From the NCBI GenBank assembly GCA_948144175.1, contig CANXME010002013.1, positions 67,501-131,500 of the forward strand: 64,000 nucleotides of DNA, given 5' to 3'. The position numbers were made by a program, and so were the translations under genes. Below are positions 10,577 to 22,050 of this stretch, one piece after another. This DNA is from Closterium sp. NIES-65. Lineage: Eukaryota > Streptophyta > Zygnematophyceae > Desmidiales > Closteriaceae. Numbering within the stretch: position 1 is the stretch's first letter; each line of letters opens with the position of its first letter. The notes beneath the pieces were generated by a model. The model had not been told where the DNA came from and did no database searches. It was given only the letters and a program-made list of their open reading frames with translations.

Positions 10577-11313
10577 ACCGTGCGTGCCCAGTCAAGAGCA
10601 ATTCCCGTAATCCACCCACGTCTGCCAACCAACCCCTGACATTCCTCCCATGATGTCCAGCGTGGCAGTTGTTGCAATTCCATTGCGAATCGCGATTACA
10701 GCTGCTGAGGTGTTCTTGACGGATCCATGGTTTCTTGACAGCCAAGAAAGTTGAAGGGGTGGTCAAGTTCCTTGACAATCTCGAAGCAGCGTGTCACTGC
10801 ACTGCAGTGCACCCGTTGAGAATACAGTACACCACGTCAAGGAAAAAGTCATCGCTCTTAGACACAGTAGAAATCTTCACACAACATGAACGCCGGCCAA
10901 CCTAACAAACAGCCGGCAGCGCTCCCCAGAAATAAAGCGCAATGTCAAGTGTAGCCAGCACAGAGTGTTTTTTTGACAGACATATTTTGTTCTCGACATT
11001 TAGAAGACCTACCCTTCAAAAACATTCAAGCCTTAGTCGTGGCGACTCACTGACGTGCCGCCGGCGTTTTGTCGTGAACCAACGGGCTCCGCTCTAATCT
11101 CTCATTCCAACAACTTCTGCTTATTCCACTCTCAGCTCTCGTTCCTGCGACTACTTATCCCACTCTCCAAAAGTGGAGGTCACTCTTCCATCAGAAACCT
11201 CCAGCAGTCTTTCATTCCAGTGCTCAGTTTACAAGCAAGCTTTATTTCTTCCCTCCCTTCATCAGCGGCTCTGCATTCCTTCCCCGTACTCTATCAGCGG
11301 CCTCTTTCTGACG
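10577..11313. other. Intergenic: upstream of thioredoxin-like gene 1
   Basis: No gene recognised. Continues the locus into which Copia-1 inserted. The last ~150 bp is pyrimidine-rich and probably forms the 5' UTR of the next gene. Confidence 0.5.
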
Positions 11314-11640
11314 ATGGCTCAAAGCTTAACAGGTTCCGAATTCAAGACTCACGTTCTGGAAAGCGAGCGTCCCGCCCTGGTCTGCATCTCCGCGGCATGG
11401 TCGAGCCCTTGCAGAAGAATGCTCCAGATTTACGAAAACATCGCTGAGAAGAACGTGGAAAAGTTCACCTTTTACAAGCTGGACAGTGACGCGAACCCTC
11501 AGACGAACAAGGAGTGTGGGATTTTCAGCTTACCCGCTTTCCTGGTCTTCAAAGAAGGGCAGAAAGTGGGCGAGTTGGTTGGAATCACACGTCCGACTGC
11601 CCTCGAACAATTCGTAGAGAGAATCTCTCACGCCGTGTGA
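11314..11640 (+). CDS. Thioredoxin-like protein 1, WSSPC active site
   Basis: Single-exon ORF of 108 aa with the thioredoxin fold order: LTGSEFKTHVL (beta1-alpha1), ALVCISAAWSSPCRRM (active-site strand and helix), KFTFYKLDSDANP, then the cis-Pro loop SLPAFLVFKEGQKVGELVG. The redox motif is WSSPC rather than WCGPC: the nucleophilic first Cys is replaced by Ser and only the resolving Cys remains, so normal disulfide reduction is unlikely. The start at 11314 gives a typical cytosolic-length thioredoxin. An in-frame codon at 11173 would add 47 residues, which do not look like a clear targeting peptide. A diverged paralogue lies at 21575-21892. Confidence 0.8.
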   Translation: MAQSLTGSEFKTHVLESERPALVCISAAWSSPCRRMLQIYENIAEKNVEKFTFYKLDSDANPQTNKECGIFSLPAFLVFKEGQKVGELVGITRPTALEQFVERISHAV

Positions 11641-12217
11641 AACATCGCGTGGTTTTATCATGCTTGCTGCATGACAATTTTGTGAAATCGTGTCAAGTAT
11701 CCCGTGCTCTTATCATGCTTGTTGCATGTCAGAATTTTGGAATAAAAAGAACACGTTTTCAGTTACCTTCTGTGTTTGCAGTCAGACTCTGACGTCGGAC
11801 GTCACACATTCAAGGCGCCGTGAATAAGTCACGCCCAGCGACTGCCTATGTCCGCTCCTAATGAATCATCGACATTCAAGCAGCAGAAAGCACGATGACA
11901 TCAGAAAAATCATTAACAGGATGTGCAATGGAGTCTAGGTGCAAGTATCTGCTACTTATAGCGTTTATATCGTCTTCAGCGTCTATGGTAGCGTTTTTCA
12001 GAAGAAGCTCCCAAATGTTCATTATAATCCCAACAATTTTGTGTATCAATGGCTGGCTGAAGGGGGGAGGGAGAATGTCGAGCTTAGCTTTCGTTGTCCG
12101 CTCCCCTAGCAGGAAAAGAACACTCTTGATCACTGTTGAAAAACGCAAAGCGCAAGGCTTTGTTATTCTTACAGGGAGTCTCGGAGTGGAATCTCGCGCT
12201 GGACTGACGATGCTGTC
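11641..12217. other. Intergenic: 3' flank of thioredoxin-like gene 1
   Basis: Contains a diverged direct repeat of about 30 bp (ttatcatgcttgctgcatg near 11657 and again near 11710), probably within the 3' UTR. No other gene recognised. A 128-aa minus-strand reading frame here resembles nothing known to me. 12218-12222 (ataaa) is the Copia-2 target duplication. Confidence 0.5.
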
Positions 12218-12222
12218 ATAAA

Positions 12223-12726
12223 TGTTGGAGAATCGAGCTTCTGCCGTACCAGCCCTTTGCACACAAGCACCAGCAAGGGGGAATGTCGGCGATGAATCAG
12301 AGGCTTTGGGAAGTACTTCGAAAGTTCCACCACCAATCAGATTTCAGCCGAAGACTCGATACAGTTCAAAGCTGCCTTCAAACCGAAGTGTTGGCAGTTT
12401 CTACAGGTTTCTACACATCAGAATCAGCTATAACAGAAATATCCAGAGTTTTCTTATTCATGCACCTCATGTGGCACTCAAAGTCACTCAAGGTCCATCC
12501 AATCTAGATTGTGCCCAAGTTATCAGGGAAGTTACATTGTCTATCAGCCGAGTTTGAGCTTTCAATCTGTCTTGTTTGTGATGCCTATAGAGTTGTGCTT
12601 TAGTGGGCTTGTTAATCTTGAACATAGTGAAGTTTTACCTCATCCAGTCAATTCCAGCAGCCCTGCTAAGACTTTCCAACCAAGTTTCCAGCCCTCCAGT
12701 AGTCACAGCTACTCTGTTTTACAAGT
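12223..12726 (+). repeat. Copia-2 5' LTR
   Basis: 504 bp, begins TGTTGGAG. The duplication and the PBS both place its end at ...ACAAGT, so the 3' terminus is not the usual CA. Confidence 0.85.
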
Positions 12727-12738
12727 TGGTATCAGAGC
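12727..12738 (+). other. Copia-2 primer-binding site
   Basis: tggtatcagagc, complementary to the 3' end of initiator tRNA-Met, directly adjacent to the LTR. Confidence 0.85.
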
Positions 12739-12792
12739 TCGTCGTTTCGATCAACCTAGCCCACCACGTTCCTATCCTAGCACCATACGAAC

Positions 12793-13930
12793 ATGGCGGG
12801 AGACAATCCATCTGGTCCTGCACTCCAGCCAGCCGGAGGAGCTTCAGAGTCAACATCAGCAGCTACAGGATATGTGGAAGCAGTTGCACCAGGCAGTCCT
12901 TCAACAACATACTCACCACTCACCTCCTTCATGCCTAAGCTTCACCTCCCCAAGTTCAACGGCAAAGATTTTCCAACATGGGCAACTCAGTTTGAGCTCA
13001 CTGCATCCCTTCTGGATCTGTGGCCTTAGTACACTGGAGAAGCAGCCAAACCAGCAGCAGATGCTTCAGAAGCGGAAAAACGACTTTACGAACGACGCAA
13101 CAAGGAGGCCTTCCTCTACCTACTCAATAGCATTCACGAGCAGCAGTTGAAGTCGCTCCTGCCCTGTTCTACCAAGGCAAACAATGCAGAGGAAGCATGG
13201 AGCCGACTGAAGACTATGCACCAGTCAAAATCCGAGAGCAGCCAAGCCGAGATGTGGAGCCGCTTCATGAATCTGAAGATGGAAGAAGATGAATCAGCAC
13301 AAGCCTACCTACAACGAGCTGAAGTAATGTTGGAGGAAGCAGCAGCGATCGGCTTGGAGATTCCAGAGTCTCTTTTCAAGACCGTCATCCTCACCGGCCT
13401 TACACCGGAGTGGGACACTTTCCGTGCAACACTACAAGCGCTCCCGCAGTCAATGAAGAGTCGTGCGTTCATCTTTGAGGCCCTTGTCAACGAGCAGCAG
13501 AGTCGAGACCTTGCACGGAACAAGCGGAGTGACGAAGGTGCGTGGAGTGATGCAGCAGCCACAAGATATGGCAACCAATTCCAGAGGCAAGGAAATTTCA
13601 GCCCAAACCGCCCTCAACCCTACTACGGTACGAAATTTCAGTCACCTTCCAACCCATACAAACCCTCTCGTTTTCCTCAGTCAAGTCCTCCCTAAAAGTC
13701 CAGTCCCTATGTCCACCCAAGGCCTTCGATTCCCAATCAATACCAGCCTAGGAATGCAAGAGTCAATACGCCAAGAGTCAATGATTTCAGCCAAGCCCCG
13801 AACGCTAAAAAGTTTAATTTTGAGTGTTTTTGTTGTCATGAGTGGGGTCACCCGTGGTATGCTTGTCCTAAGAAGCCTCCTAATTGGATCCCCCCACCTC
13901 AGCTACTATCTGAAAAAGGTAAGGCAGCCA
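12793..13930 (+). pseudogene. Copia-2 gag (broken by stops)
   Basis: Starts MAGDNPSGPALQ. A copia gag domain (UBN2 type) is readable through an in-frame TAG at about 13027 and up to a TAA near 13693. The reading continues in frame to a canonical zinc knuckle of spacing C-x2-C-x4-H-x4-C (CFCCHEWGHPWYAC) near 13830. Segments such as KLHLPKFNGKDFPTW and MEEDESAQAYLQRA support the assignment. Confidence 0.85.
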
Positions 13931-16900
13931 TAGCAAATATAGCAAGTCATTCTACAAGCCAAGATGAGTCCAAAGAGTCTGATGGTCCTGTCATTTTTAA
14001 CGCTGCTACTTGCATGCACGTTTTGTCTACTAGTAGTGAGGAGTTTATTCTTGATAGTGGCTGCTCTGAAACCATGACTCCCTATCAGTCCATTCTCAAG
14101 GATTTTCAGCCCTCATATGACTCAAAAGCTGTGACTCTTGCTGATCTTGGCAAAGTACCAATCAAAGGAGTCGGCAAGCTTGAGTTCAAAAAGGATGGTA
14201 AGTCATTTTGTGTCAATAAAGCTTTGTTTGTTCCTGATTTGGGAGCAAACTTGCTCTCAGCCGGACAACTCGAAGAGAAAGGTGCCTCCGTTCTCTTGCA
14301 AGGGGGGAAAGCCAAAGTGTGGGACAGTGCAGGAAATCTGGTGGCTGAAGGCGAGCGTACCGGGCGGCTCTACAAGATGAAGTTGGAGATTAAGCGCGGT
14401 GCTAGCAACACGAAGAGCGACGTTGTCTCGCTTCCCGCTGTTTCAACCGATCAAGTCAACAACAAAGGGAGTATCTCCCAAGCTGAGGTATGGCATGCAC
14501 GCTTGGGGCACGTGGGAGTGCAAGCATTGAAAGAGTTGGTAAATCACAAGAGCGTGGAAGGATTGAGTTTGGTGAAAGTGCAGTCAAGTCCATTTCTTCC
14601 GTTCCATGTCCATCTTGTGTGGAAGGTAAGCTAGCTAGAAAGCCATTCTTCCCTTCTAAGTCTCAGTCAAGGGACCTCCTAGAGTTGGTCCACACTGATG
14701 TCTTTGGCCCCATGCGAGACCCTACTCAAAACGGTAAGAGATATTTGGTGTCTTTCATTGATGACAAGAGTCGTTTCTCGTGGTCCTTTTTCATCAACAC
14801 CAATGATGAAGTTCACAAGTGTTTCAAGCAATGGCTAGCCCTTGTTGAGAGAGAGTCAGGGAAGAAGTTACTCACCTTGAGGTCGGATCGAGGAGGTGAG
14901 TACATGGGGAAAGCGTTTCAGGGGGAGTTGTAGGCATTGGGCATCAAACAACAGTTCACTTGTTCCTATAGTCCTCAGCAAAATGGAGTGGCAGAGAGGT
15001 TTCATCGCACTATCCAGGCTATAGCTACCACTTTCCTTCAGTTCAAAGGCCTTGACAAGCTCTGGTGGGTTGAGGCAATCACTATGGCAATTTATGTTCG
15101 CAACAGGAGACCCACAAGGCCCTTACCGGATGGTGTAACGCCATATGAGGCTTGGTTTGGAGTTAAACCAGATCTGTCTATGCTTCGTGTTTTTGGTTCC
15201 ATGGCCCAATACCGTGTTCCAGATGCAAAGAGACTCAAGCTGGACAGCAAAGCTCATTGGGGCCTCTTCATCGGCATGAGCAATGAGAGCAAGGGATGGG
15301 TCCTTTCGGATCCTGTCACCAAGCGAGAAGTGGTTTCAAGGGATGTTGTCTTCTATGAAGACATGTCCCTTGCAGGTTGGCATAAGTTTTCCTCTTCCTC
15401 CTCTCTACCCTCTATCCAACAGGAACCAGCAAGCGCACTTGAGGAAACAACACAAGAGGAGGAAGAAGATGACAACGATTCTGACCATAGTGGACCGATC
15501 ATCAATCTCCCTCAAGCCGTCATCAATGAGTCCAGCCGTGCCACGCCAGTGCCACCAGCAGCTACTCAACCAAGTGGAGATGAAGTTCAGCCATCAAATG
15601 AAGACAATCCACCGCAGCAAGTCACCGTTCCATCACCACCAAAGGAGCAGCAACCAACAGTCACAAACCAGCCAGCTATATCAACACCAACCTCACAATT
15701 TCAACGCCAACCGGATCAGCCCACCACTACGCCATCAAACCCATCACCAGCCATCACTCCAGAGGCAACTACAGAAGCTCATCATCATCCCATGCAGCAG
15801 CAATCAGCAGCTACAAGACCCCAAGTACCTACATCAACACCATCTACGACTCTTCCTAGCAACAAGTCAACCGTCACCGCAACACCTCGTTCTCATACCA
15901 CACGTTCATCACTTGTTCCAACGTCAAGCCAGCTCATAGCACGAGGATCACTTCAGTGAGTCACCACCAACACCAGCTCCAACAGTCCACTTCTTCACCC
16001 AAGACCTTTCTCAACTTCACCCCCACGTCCCGGATTCGGTCGTCATCAGTTACCACCATCTTCAACACCGAGCAACAACACCAACCAGCCCCAACCATCA
16101 CCACCTCTCGACAAGGCAGCGTCATCATCAATTCTCAAGCTTCTAGTCTCAAGATCCCCACCAAGAGCATCTTCACAACCAACTATGCCGACAAACGTTT
16201 CAGCTTCACCGCCATGAGTCACCATACCTAATCCTCAAGTCAACACCGATAATCAAGATATTTCCACGCCAGGAGAAGAACAAGCAGCCGTGCCACCGTC
16301 GTAGCCGATGTCGCAGCCGTTGTCTCAGCCGCAAATGACCGCATCAACGCAATCAAACACTGTGAGACCGAACCCTACCACTAATGTGTCTCAGCCAAGT
16401 GAGGAGTTTGGTAAAGGTAAACGAGTCCGCAAGGTAAAAAAGCCCTTCACTTTCATGGTTGACAGGTCATCAAGGTGCACATGTGAGGAGAGTGAGAATT
16501 GCATTCACAAGAAGGTAGAGGCAATATGCATGGCAGCATCACACCTTCTGCGAGAGCCCTTGAGTCATCGTGAGGCAATGGCAAGTCCCGAGAGAGAGCA
16601 TTGGTTGAAAGCCGAGGAAGAAGAGATTGAGAGTCTCATGAAGCGAGGTACATGACGTCTTGTTGAGCCACCTCCAGGGAAGAAGGTAATTGGTGTCAAA
16701 TGGGTGTACAAGATCAAGGTAAAAGGTGATGGTAGCCTCGATAGGTACAAGGCAAGGTTAGTGGCAAAAGGTTATTCCCAAATTCCAGGTCTTGACTTCA
16801 CCGAAACCTTTGCCGCGGTAGCAAAGTACACCACGGTACAAGTCCTCCTCGCCATAGCCGCATATCTTGGTCTCCATATCCATCAAATGGATGTCAAGAA

Positions 16901-18277
16901 CGCATTTCTCTACGGTGTCTTGGAAGAAGAGGTATACATGGCACAACCCGAAGGATATGATGACGGTACGGGTCGAGTGTGTCGCTTGGTAAAGTCCCTT
17001 AATGGTCTCAAACAGTCCCCACGGATTTGGTATCATGCTCTTGAGCAGGTACTTTTCAAGCATGGTTTCACAAGGTCCATGAGAGACAACGCTCTGTACT
17101 TCATGCACACGAGTGAGGGGGAGTACATTTGGCTCTTGGTATATGTCGATGACCTCCTCCTAGTCTCAGGTTCTCTTGATCTTCTCAACGAGGTGAAAGG
17201 TATTCTCATAAGTGCATTCACGATGACCGATCTTGGTGAGCCGAGTCATTATCTTGGTATGAACATTGTGAGAGATCGTAAGTCACGGTCCATCTTCCTA
17301 TTCCAGCAAAGGCACATCCAAAAGGTCCTTGAGAGGTTTGGTCTTGATGATAGCAAGCCATCACCTACCCCACTTCCTTCCAACTTTGTCCCTTTGTCTT
17401 CACATCAGCCCTATGAAGAGAGAGAGTCAAGCCTTGATATCATAGGTATTAAGGAGTTGTGTCTTGAGGAGAGTGAGCATCATGGTGAGAATTCACTAAG
17501 GTATCTCCACAAGACCTAGCTCTCTACCAAAGTTAGGTTGGGTATCTCATGTATGCAGCCCTATGCACAAGGCCCGACTTAGCATTCACGGTATCTAAGC
17601 TAGCTCAACACATGAGTGCCCCTTCACCTATTCATATGCATGCAGCCAAGCGAGCTCTTCGGTATCTCAAAGGTACTTCTAATCATGGTCTTCTCTTCCA
17701 AGCCAGCCCATATGCAAGCTCCCTCCAAGGCTTTACCGATGCAGATTGGGCGGGAGAATTGAGCACACGCAAGTCTACCGGCGGCTACATCTTCCTCATG
17801 TGTGGTGCCGCTGTATCTTGGCAATCGCGCAAGCAAAGTTGTGTGGCACTTTCAACAACCGAAGCTGAGTACATGGCAATGACCGAAGGAGCAAGGGAGG
17901 CAATCTGGTTACGTGGACTCTTGGAGGACTTGAGACAGCCGCAAACTCAACCAACTCCGCTCTACGTAGACAACACTTCAGCCATAGCTCTTTCCAAGAA
18001 CCTGGTTCATCATGGGCGTACAAAACACATCGAGGTGCAGTACCACTTCATTCGTGGGCAACTAGAGAAGAGAGTTATCGCCGTCAACTTTTGCCGTTCA
18101 TTCGATCAAGCAGCAGATTTCATAACCAAGGTTCTTCCACATGATGCATTCAACATGTGCAAGGCAAGAGCAGGCCTCATGACACTTCATGAAGCAGTGG
18201 AGCAGTTTGAGGAGAATGAGGAGTGTGAGGGGAAGAGACGTGGGCAGCAACATGAAGTGTATGCTAAGGAGATGTGA
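13931..18277 (+). pseudogene. Copia-2 pol (protease, integrase, RT, RNase H; broken)
   Basis: The protease has ILDSGCSETM near 14047. GAG-pre-integrase VWHARLGHVG is near 14490. A frame change near 14600 precedes the integrase core ([26 protein letters not shown]), which is interrupted by a TAG at 14931. A long Pro/Gln/Thr linker contains further stops (about 15957, 16302 and 16653). RT follows, with VKWVYKIK, KNAFLYG and intact YVDD near 17142. The frame is lost again near 17519. RNase H has DADWAGELSTRKST, TTEAEYMA and VDNTSAI and ends at 18277. The accumulated lesions show that this copy cannot encode a polyprotein. Confidence 0.88.
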
Positions 18278-18378
18278 AAGGAGCATCATCATGGGTGTAT
18301 GTGTGCTTCGGGTCTGGTGCGAGGGGGAGTGTTGGAGAATCAAGTTTCTGCCGCCCCAGCCCTTCGCACACAAGCAGC

Positions 18379-18753
18379 TGTCAGTAGATCTGCACTGTGG
18401 ATGCTCGATTGATCCTAGAGAGGGTTACATGCGCGTTCGCCTGGGGGGTTATGGGCGCACTGACCCGCTACTGAAACAAGCTCTTTTATCCCAATGGTCT
18501 AGTGGTTGGGATTCTGACATGGTATCAGAGCGGTCTCGGGTTCGATTCCCGGTGTATGCACATGTAGGCCGTTGCCGCTGTGCTTAGTCCTGTGCCTCCC
18601 AGTGTGGGGGGGTGTCAGTAGATCTGCACTGTGGATGCCCGATTGATCCTGGAGAGGGTTACAAGCGCGTTCGCCTGGGGGGTTATGGGCGCACTGACCC
18701 GCTACTGAAACAAGCCCTTTTATCCCAATGGTCTAGTGGTTGGGATTCTGACA
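18379..18753 (+). mobile_element. TRIM (miniature LTR element) with tRNA-like Pol III promoter
   Basis: Two 141-bp direct repeats (18379-18519 and 18613-18753, four mismatches), each TGTCAG...CTGACA, flank a 93-bp interior. The interior starts with the PBS tggtatcagagc and ends with the purine tract gtggggggg. A 5-bp duplication gcagc flanks it (18374-18378 and 18754-18758). It has no coding capacity, which is the definition of a TRIM. It is nested in the Copia-2 3' LTR, so it is younger than that element. The LTR end and the start of the interior together resemble a tRNA gene (see next entry). Confidence 0.93.
18495..18549 (+). promoter_or_regulatory. Split A box / B box across the TRIM LTR-PBS junction
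   Basis: A box TGGTCTAGTGG at 18495-18505, inside the LTR end, fits the eukaryotic tRNA A-box consensus. B box GGTTCGATTCC at 18539-18549, in the interior, is a perfect match. Start-to-start spacing is 44 bp, as in tRNA genes. The two boxes and the flanking text resemble tRNA-Glu. The right LTR repeats the A box without a B box. Pol III transcription is inferred, not shown. Confidence 0.7.
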
Positions 18754-19218
18754 GCAGCAGCAAGGGGGAATGTCGGCGATGAATCAGAGGCTTCGGGAAG
18801 TACTTCGAAAGTTCCACCATCAATCATATTTCAGCCGAAGACTCGATACAGTTCAAAGCTGCCTTCAAACCGAAGTGTTGGCAGTTTCTACAGGTTTCTA
18901 CACATCAGAATCAGCTATAACAGAAATATCCAGAGTTTTCTTATTCATGCACCTCATGTGGCACTCAAAGTCACTCAAGATCCATCCAATCTAGATTGTG
19001 CCCAAGTTACCAGGGAAGTTACATTGTCTATCAGCCTAGTTTGAGCTTTCAATCTGTCTTGTTTGTGATGCCTATAGAGTTGTGCTTTAGTGGGCTTGTT
19101 AATCTTGAACGTAGTGAAGTTTTACCTCATCCAGTCAATTCCAGCAGCCCTGCTAAGACTTTCCAGCCAAGTTTCCAGCCCTCCAGTAGTCACAGCTACT
19201 CTGTTTTACAAGTATAAA

Positions 19219-21574
19219 GCGGTCGAAGAGGAGCTGAAAAAACTATGTCCAAAACCCAAAACCCGCCATCCTATCGGCCGCAAGATCACACACTCAGGTG
19301 CAAACTACGTCAAACTAACACGCTGACACGCTGTCCAACGAACGCCACGGGCAGGAATTTGTTGTGTGCTGGCCATCTCTCACCAAACTGTCAAGCTACC
19401 GTCACGTCAATCTCCTTTATTTACCGCTTTCCGCTCTCTCAATGCTTTCTCCCATCAATCCTGCCGCTCCCTCTTGTTGTTCTCGCCGCAGTCGCTCCCT
19501 CGCCGGCAATCCCCTCGCACCCCCAGTGCTCCCAGCTTCGCTCGCGCCGCCCGTCGCTTTCTTACTTGCTCCCACTCTCCTCGCTCACATCACCACTGTC
19601 GCCCTGTTTCTCTAGTCGGTCCTCTCTCTCCTATCGCCCATGTCGGTCCCTCGTTCCTTCGCTGCCTCGTTTGCCCTGCTCCACCGCCTCGCGGAAGCGA
19701 GGAAGCGACGGGCCGTCGCTTTCTCTTCCCCCGTTCGTCCCGTTGCTTCTGTGACTTCCATCATTTCCCCGATACGCTTAAGTTTTCTCTCCCATTCCAA
19801 TTCCATTGAATGATCTCCCTAAGTATTTACGTGACCTGGCTCGTCAAACAAGGATGACAAATTTGAATGACACTAGACTAGACTACCATGGGAAAACATG
19901 TCCACTCACACTGCCTCACATCACGTACCACCACCAAACTGCGGTGAAATAGTTGCTAGGGTGGATGGTCAGGCGACGCGGCGCTCGAGAAGGGAGTTGA
20001 GATTTCATCTTTTTTTGCTGACGAAATTTGCTGCTGGCGGACTAGCGAGCGCACGACATGTTTGTGATGCTCGCATCGCTTTATGACATGACGCACTTCG
20101 ATGGCTAGCGAAGACAGGTCGGCGAATCGCACAAAGCAACAGCGCAACCGTGAGCCCCCGCGAACCGACACCGTGTCGAGCCTCGCACGTAGGTGCGTCG
20201 TAACACCTTCGTTCACACGACACACGTTTGAATGGCCCAAACCAACGTGCCATGAAATGTTATGACTATGTGTTTAGGGTTGATGCCTCTTACGAGTGCA
20301 ATTGAGTGAACGAACGAGAGTTGCACTATCGAAGCAAGAGTCCAATGAGCGAAGGCATGAGCGAATAATATATAGCGAAACTACAGTGGTAGCGGTAATG
20401 GACTGTGGTTGTCGCGCGACGGGCCAGGGACTGAGGTTGGGAAAAAGTGTCGAAGCGAAGGCCCGGAGCGTGGGTTACCCGCCGAGCCGTGAGGTCGGGG
20501 TGCGATGTGCGAAGGTGGCGGGCGGATTGTCGATGCGAGGGTTGCGAGTGGTAACGGTGCTGACTGTGGTGCTACAGTGATGTACGCGTTGAGCAGGGAT
20601 GCGAAGTAAGGAAAATGATTTTTCCTTACAATGCCTCCCTGACCGGATGCATGCCCGTATGGGGTTTATATTTTTTGCCAGCTTGTCCGTTCAGAAATCC
20701 GTCACGTCGTGTGGTCAGGTCTGACGGAGCGCGTGGGTGAGGCCCGAAATTGGTTAGAGACAGGTCCGGACCAGGTTCGAAACATCGCGACACACGAGGC
20801 CCCAACTTGGTTCTATTCCTAGAACTTTGGGGTCCCAATCTGATCATTTCCCTGTTATGTTGGTGCAGCAGGGTCGTGCCGCACGATTCTGGACGGCACA
20901 CCGTCACAACAAAGCCCCTGGCTCGCGTTTCGTGACACCAACAATAGAAACAGTAGTTTCTTGGCAAATGAATCTGGGTTACAGGAGTTCGCAACAAAAG
21001 AGGCGTGAACTGGGGCTCCCTGCCTCTCACTCTCTTGCCCCCCTGAGCCCGCTTCTCCCATTCCTCGCACAAAATCTAGCGGGTGTGCGACTGCACGAAC
21101 CCATTTGCGAGCCCCTCTATTCTGCTTGGCCCGCCATTTCGTAGCATAGGAACTGCTCCCTTGCAGGAGATTTCGCCTCTGCTTTTCGTTTCCGCATCGA
21201 CTCTTGAGGTGCCGATACTTTCTAACCAGTCACATTGGGAACTTCTTAACGCGTATGGAAAGAAAACAAGATTTGGCGTCGGTTCCCAGGTTCGGCGTGG
21301 TTCTTAGCTCTCTCGCTGCATCCCTTCCCGCTGCAACTCCGCTGTATCGCCTTTAGGCTTACATGAAAAGTCGAAGCGCATCCGTTGTGCCTCAGATATG
21401 TAACCCCCGTTTTGACCAATGGGTATCAAAGCGTTTTTTCCGCTCTGCGCGGAGCCCGTCTTATATCAGTCTCAACCGCCTCCCAAGACCAAGTAGCTTC
21501 AATTTGTTTTGAATCTTCACTCGTTTAGTAGCTTCATTCACTTCCATACCCCGTAAGCATATTCCTCGGCAACA
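19219..21574. other. Intergenic: between Copia-2 and thioredoxin-like gene 2
   Basis: No gene recognised in 2.4 kb. Several modest reading frames (for example 19366-19809 and 20626-21072 on the minus strand) lack recognisable domains. The 19.4-19.8 kb stretch is pyrimidine-rich. The last ~100 bp before 21575 is the likely 5' UTR of the next gene. Confidence 0.5.
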
Positions 21575-21892
21575 ATGGTCACAAAGTTGACGGATTCGAA
21601 TTTTGGTCTCGTTTATGAAAGTAAGCTTCCAGCGGTGGTCTTCTTCTCTAATAAATCGGACACCTCTTGCGTAAAAATGCTCTCTATGTTCGAAAGCCTC
21701 GCGGAGGAACACACGAATCTAGCATTCTTCAATCTGGATATTGACGAGAACCCTATTGATAGCCGGGAGTATTTTATCCGCGAGCCGGCTTTCTTACTCT
21801 TTGATGGATGGCAAAATGTTGGCAAGTTTGTCAGCATGGATGATATGGCGGGTCTCAGGCATTTCATAACTCACCGCTTCCGCGTGAAGTGA
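21575..21892 (+). CDS. Thioredoxin-like protein 2, single-Cys active site
   Basis: 105-aa ORF colinear with the paralogue at 11314-11640: KLTDSNFGLVYESKLPAVV, the active-site region SNKSDTSCVKM, AFFNLDIDENP, then the cis-Pro region REPAFLLFDGWQNVGKFVS. The usual WCGPC is replaced by SDTSC, so the Trp and the first Cys are both lost while the second Cys is kept. A redox-inactive or monothiol role is more likely than disulfide reduction. Copia-3 is inserted 3 bp after the stop codon, so the native 3' UTR and polyadenylation signal are displaced by about 7.7 kb and transcripts may end in the LTR. Confidence 0.72.
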   Translation: MVTKLTDSNFGLVYESKLPAVVFFSNKSDTSCVKMLSMFESLAEEHTNLAFFNLDIDENPIDSREYFIREPAFLLFDGWQNVGKFVSMDDMAGLRHFITHRFRVK

Positions 21893-21900
21893 TGTGTACT

Positions 21901-22050
21901 TCTTAAACTAGGCTAGGAGAGAAGTATCGAAAGTATGTTGCGAGTAGTGAGAGGCAAGGGATACAAGTGTCGACCTAAAGTGTTGTACCCTTTAGAGGGC
22001 AACTCACTGTAGCCTAGACTAACAATATAAAGAATATATAACATTTGACA
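21901..22050 (-). repeat. Copia-3 3' LTR
   Basis: 150 bp. On the minus strand it begins TGTCAAATG. The duplication next to 21901 sets its other end at ...TTAAGA, not CA. Its PPT complement (cacccccatagg) follows at 22051. Confidence 0.9.

Larger units (their letters stand above)
12223..19213 (+). mobile_element. Copia-2: decayed full-length Ty1/copia element
   Basis: Flanked by the 5-bp duplication ataaa (12218-12222 and 19214-19218). 5' LTR 12223-12726 is followed at once by the PBS tggtatcagagc. The 3' LTR, 18329-19213, is the same length once a 375-bp TRIM and its 5-bp duplication are removed. The coding region is degenerate with several stops and frameshifts. Its protein families (CCHC knuckle of normal spacing, LDSGCSETM protease) differ from those of Copia-1, -3 and -4, so it is a separate and older lineage. 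Confidence 0.92.
18329..19213 (+). repeat. Copia-2 3' LTR, split by a TRIM
   Basis: Preceded by the polypurine tract gcgagggggag. LTR segments 18329-18378 and 18759-19213 together match the 5' LTR. The interruption is the TRIM at 18379-18753 with its duplicated gcagc. Confidence 0.9.

Noticed and set aside
18485-18570. A genuine tRNA-Glu gene
   Set aside because: The A box belongs to an LTR present twice, the PBS interrupts the anticodon region, and no acceptor stem forms. It is a tRNA-like promoter inside a TRIM.
19366-19809. A 147-codon ORF as a host gene
   Set aside because: Low-complexity Ser/Pro/Leu composition in a pyrimidine-rich stretch with overlapping frames and no recognisable domain.
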